Source of the DNA: Sphingobacterium micropteri
GTDB taxonomy: Bacteria > Bacteroidota > Bacteroidia > Sphingobacteriales > Sphingobacteriaceae
Length of the DNA stretch: 64,000 nucleotides
Assembly (NCBI RefSeq): GCF_014692515.1
Contig: NZ_JACOIK010000003.1
Span: 62,001 to 126,000, forward strand
Reading direction: 5' to 3'
Shown here: positions 62,105-64,000 of the stretch, one piece after another
How the letters are laid out: each line of letters opens with the position of its first letter
Position numbering within the stretch: the first letter of the stretch is position 1
Notes under the pieces: model-generated
Told to the model about the DNA's origin: nothing
Databases searched by the model: none
The model's input: only the letters and a program-made list of their open reading frames with translations
Program-made: the position numbers and the translations under genes

Positions 62105-64000
62105 ATGATAAGGATATTTTTGATAATAACGCTTGTTGTCACGACGATGATGACTTATGGACAACAAGCACAGGTAAAAGGACGTGTCGTTGATGAGGAT
62201 AGACAAGCTGTTTCCGAAGTTACTGTTCGGATAAAAGGTGAGCAACGTGTTACTTCTACCAATACAAAAGGTGATTTTGTAATTAGTGCTGCGATCGGTG
62301 ATGTGCTGCTATTTTCTAAAATAGGGATGGTTGTACAGGAGATGGTTTTCAGTGGCCAGACTACAATAGATATAATCATGATGGCCGAAGATCAACAATT
62401 GGATGAAGTGGTCGTCATCGGTTATCAGACAATTAGAAAGGCAGATCTTACAGGAGCTGTTTCGGTATTCAAACCAGATGAAATGAAGAATACGACTGTT
62501 ACAGGTACCGTAGGCGATGCATTGGTGACGGTGCCGGGTGTAAACGTCCGGACAGCAGGTGCACCGGGACGGGAAGGAAAAGTCGAAATCCGGGGAACCG
62601 GCACATTTGGGAATAGTAATCCGCTGTATGTTGTAGATGGTGTGATCTCTGGTGCAAATAGAGACTTCAATTTTAATGATATTGAAAGTATCCAAGTTCT
62701 AAAAGACGCGTCAGCGGCAGCAATTTATGGCTCCCGAGCAGGAAATGGGGTTATTATTATCACGACTAAGCAAGGAGCGGAAGGAAAGATGAAAATTGAT
62801 CTTTCTTCCAGGCGCTCTTTACAATGGTTGCCGAAATATAACTTAACTGATCGAACGCAATGGATCAAGTTGAATGATTTGGCATTCATGAATACAATTG
62901 CAGATGGAAACCCTAATATCAATGGGCTGGCAAATCATTTCGAAGGGGATACAGATTGGCAAAGTGAGGTGTTCAAGACCGGAATTGTGGATGATCACAA
63001 TGTCTCTTTTTCAGGAGGAGGCCGTGACAGCCGTTATTTTATTTCTGGAAACTATCAATCAAATTCGGGAACAGTTATCGGTACGAAAAGCAAACGTTAT
63101 ACACTCCGTTCAAATGCATCTGCCAGTCGAGATTTTGGAGAACATGTTAAATTCACCATAGGCGAGAATATTGTTTTAAGTCACTACGGTATTGACGAAA
63201 TGGATACGAATCCTATTGTTGATGTTTACCGTATGTTGCCGACGATATCGATCTATGATCCTAGAAACCATGGAGGGTATGGATATGGAAGTGGACCATA
63301 TAATATTACTTTTGGTACTAATCCATTCGCAAAAGAAGATTTTACAGATACTAGAAATAGTAATTTGAGAGTTCGTGGAAATGCTTTTACCTCTTTAGAT
63401 CTTTTCAGTTTATTCAAATACAAATTTAGCTTTGGATTTGACTTTAGTAATGACAATCATCGTTATTTGCGTAAGGTTGGTTCCTGGCAAGTTAACCAAC
63501 CTATTGATCCGTCGACATTAACGAGACGTCAAGCACAGTATAGCGAATTTGTTTTTGACCATACGTTAGAGTTCAACAAACAATTCGATAAGCATTCCAT
63601 ATCTTCCGTAGTCGGTGCTAGTTACCAACCGTATAGCTATGAGCAAGTTTGGGGAGCAAAAAATGATGTTTTAGTAAACAGTCAAACCGACGCATATTTT
63701 GAACATCTGGATGCTGCACTGAGAGACCCAAGGACTGGTGGTTTTCAAAACTTAGCAAAGCTATTTTCGGTATTCGGACGAGTTAACTACAATTATGCAG
63801 ACAAATACCTGCTAAGCGGTACTATACGCAGGGATGAATCTTCACGTTTCTCGCCACAATATAATGTTGGTTATTTTCCATCAGGATCATTGGGCTGGCG
63901 TGTAAGTGAAGAATCTTTTTTTAATGCGTCTTGGATAGATGATCTAAAAATAAGAGCGAATTACGGTATTTTAGGAACCTCTAATATTGGGTTTTGGGAT
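62105..64000 (+). CDS. SusC/RagA-type TonB-linked outer-membrane transporter, cut by the window end
   Basis: The frame is open from the ATG at 62105 to the end of the window (632 codons, no stop). The signal peptide is at about 1-20 (TTMMTYGQ), then a carboxypeptidase-regulatory-like domain (about 22-95), the SusC signature [21 protein letters not shown] near 101-121, the plug motifs [14 protein letters not shown] and [11 protein letters not shown], and [28 protein letters not shown], then the first part of the barrel. It lies 37 bases after the GH43 gene. The partner SusD should lie beyond the window. Confidence 0.95.
   Translation, partial: [632 protein letters not shown]

Overview
The window comes from a member of the Bacteroidota, most likely the family Sphingobacteriaceae (Sphingobacterium/Parapedobacter-like). 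This rests on SusC/SusD pairs, a hybrid two-component regulator, DUF4374 lipoproteins, and promoters of the Bacteroidota type (TTG, a spacer of about 19-22 nt, then TAnnTTTG). The species cannot be named from sequence alone. I see no tRNA, rRNA, insertion sequence, phage gene or CRISPR array.

Layout. 0-5 kb: a siderophore-type TonB receptor, then the pentose-phosphate genes zwf-pgl. Just before zwf sits what looks like a collapsed remnant of gnd. 5-9 kb: a membrane-bound AraC-type regulator, two secreted proteins of unknown role and an Old Yellow Enzyme. 9-16.4 kb: a probable iron/xenosiderophore uptake operon (ECF sigma factor, short FecR-like protein, DUF4374 lipoprotein, TonB receptor, second DUF4374 lipoprotein, PepSY membrane protein), resembling XusABC plus its own regulator. 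16.4-21.8 kb: small proteins, a nitroreductase divergent from a cysteine-containing HxlR regulator, and a LacI-ROK kinase-sugar permease module. 21.8-30.5 kb: housekeeping genes (yqgE, pdxH, an isolated nuoC-nuoD pair, dihydroorotase, an M14 peptidase, a TIM-barrel lipoprotein, an ABC-F ATPase).

30.5-47.7 kb is the most interesting part: a polysaccharide utilisation locus (PUL) for N-acetylhexosamine-containing glycans. It encodes a GH123-type enzyme, SusC, SusD, a fasciclin/DNRLRE surface protein, a GH16-fold enzyme, NagB- and NagA-type enzymes, a GH20-like enzyme, a sugar permease, a GH20 hexosaminidase and a LacI regulator. The likely flow is binding and cutting at the surface (SusD, FAS1 protein, GH16), import by SusC, trimming by GH20/GH123 enzymes, uptake by the permease, a kinase not encoded in the locus (the ROK protein at 19.6 kb is a candidate), then deacetylation and deamination. 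A duplicated 14-bp near-palindrome precedes susC.

47.7-55.5 kb: an aminotransferase, a DUF1573 protein, the KDO genes kdsD and kdsA around recQ, and lysS. 55.5-64 kb: the start of a second PUL, with a hybrid two-component regulator, an IPT/NHL lipoprotein, a GH43 enzyme and a SusC protein cut by the window end.

All family assignments come from reading motifs by eye; no database search was run. Several starts were moved to internal ATGs because the longest frame began at an unlikely TTG, lay upstream of a signal peptide, or ran into a promoter.
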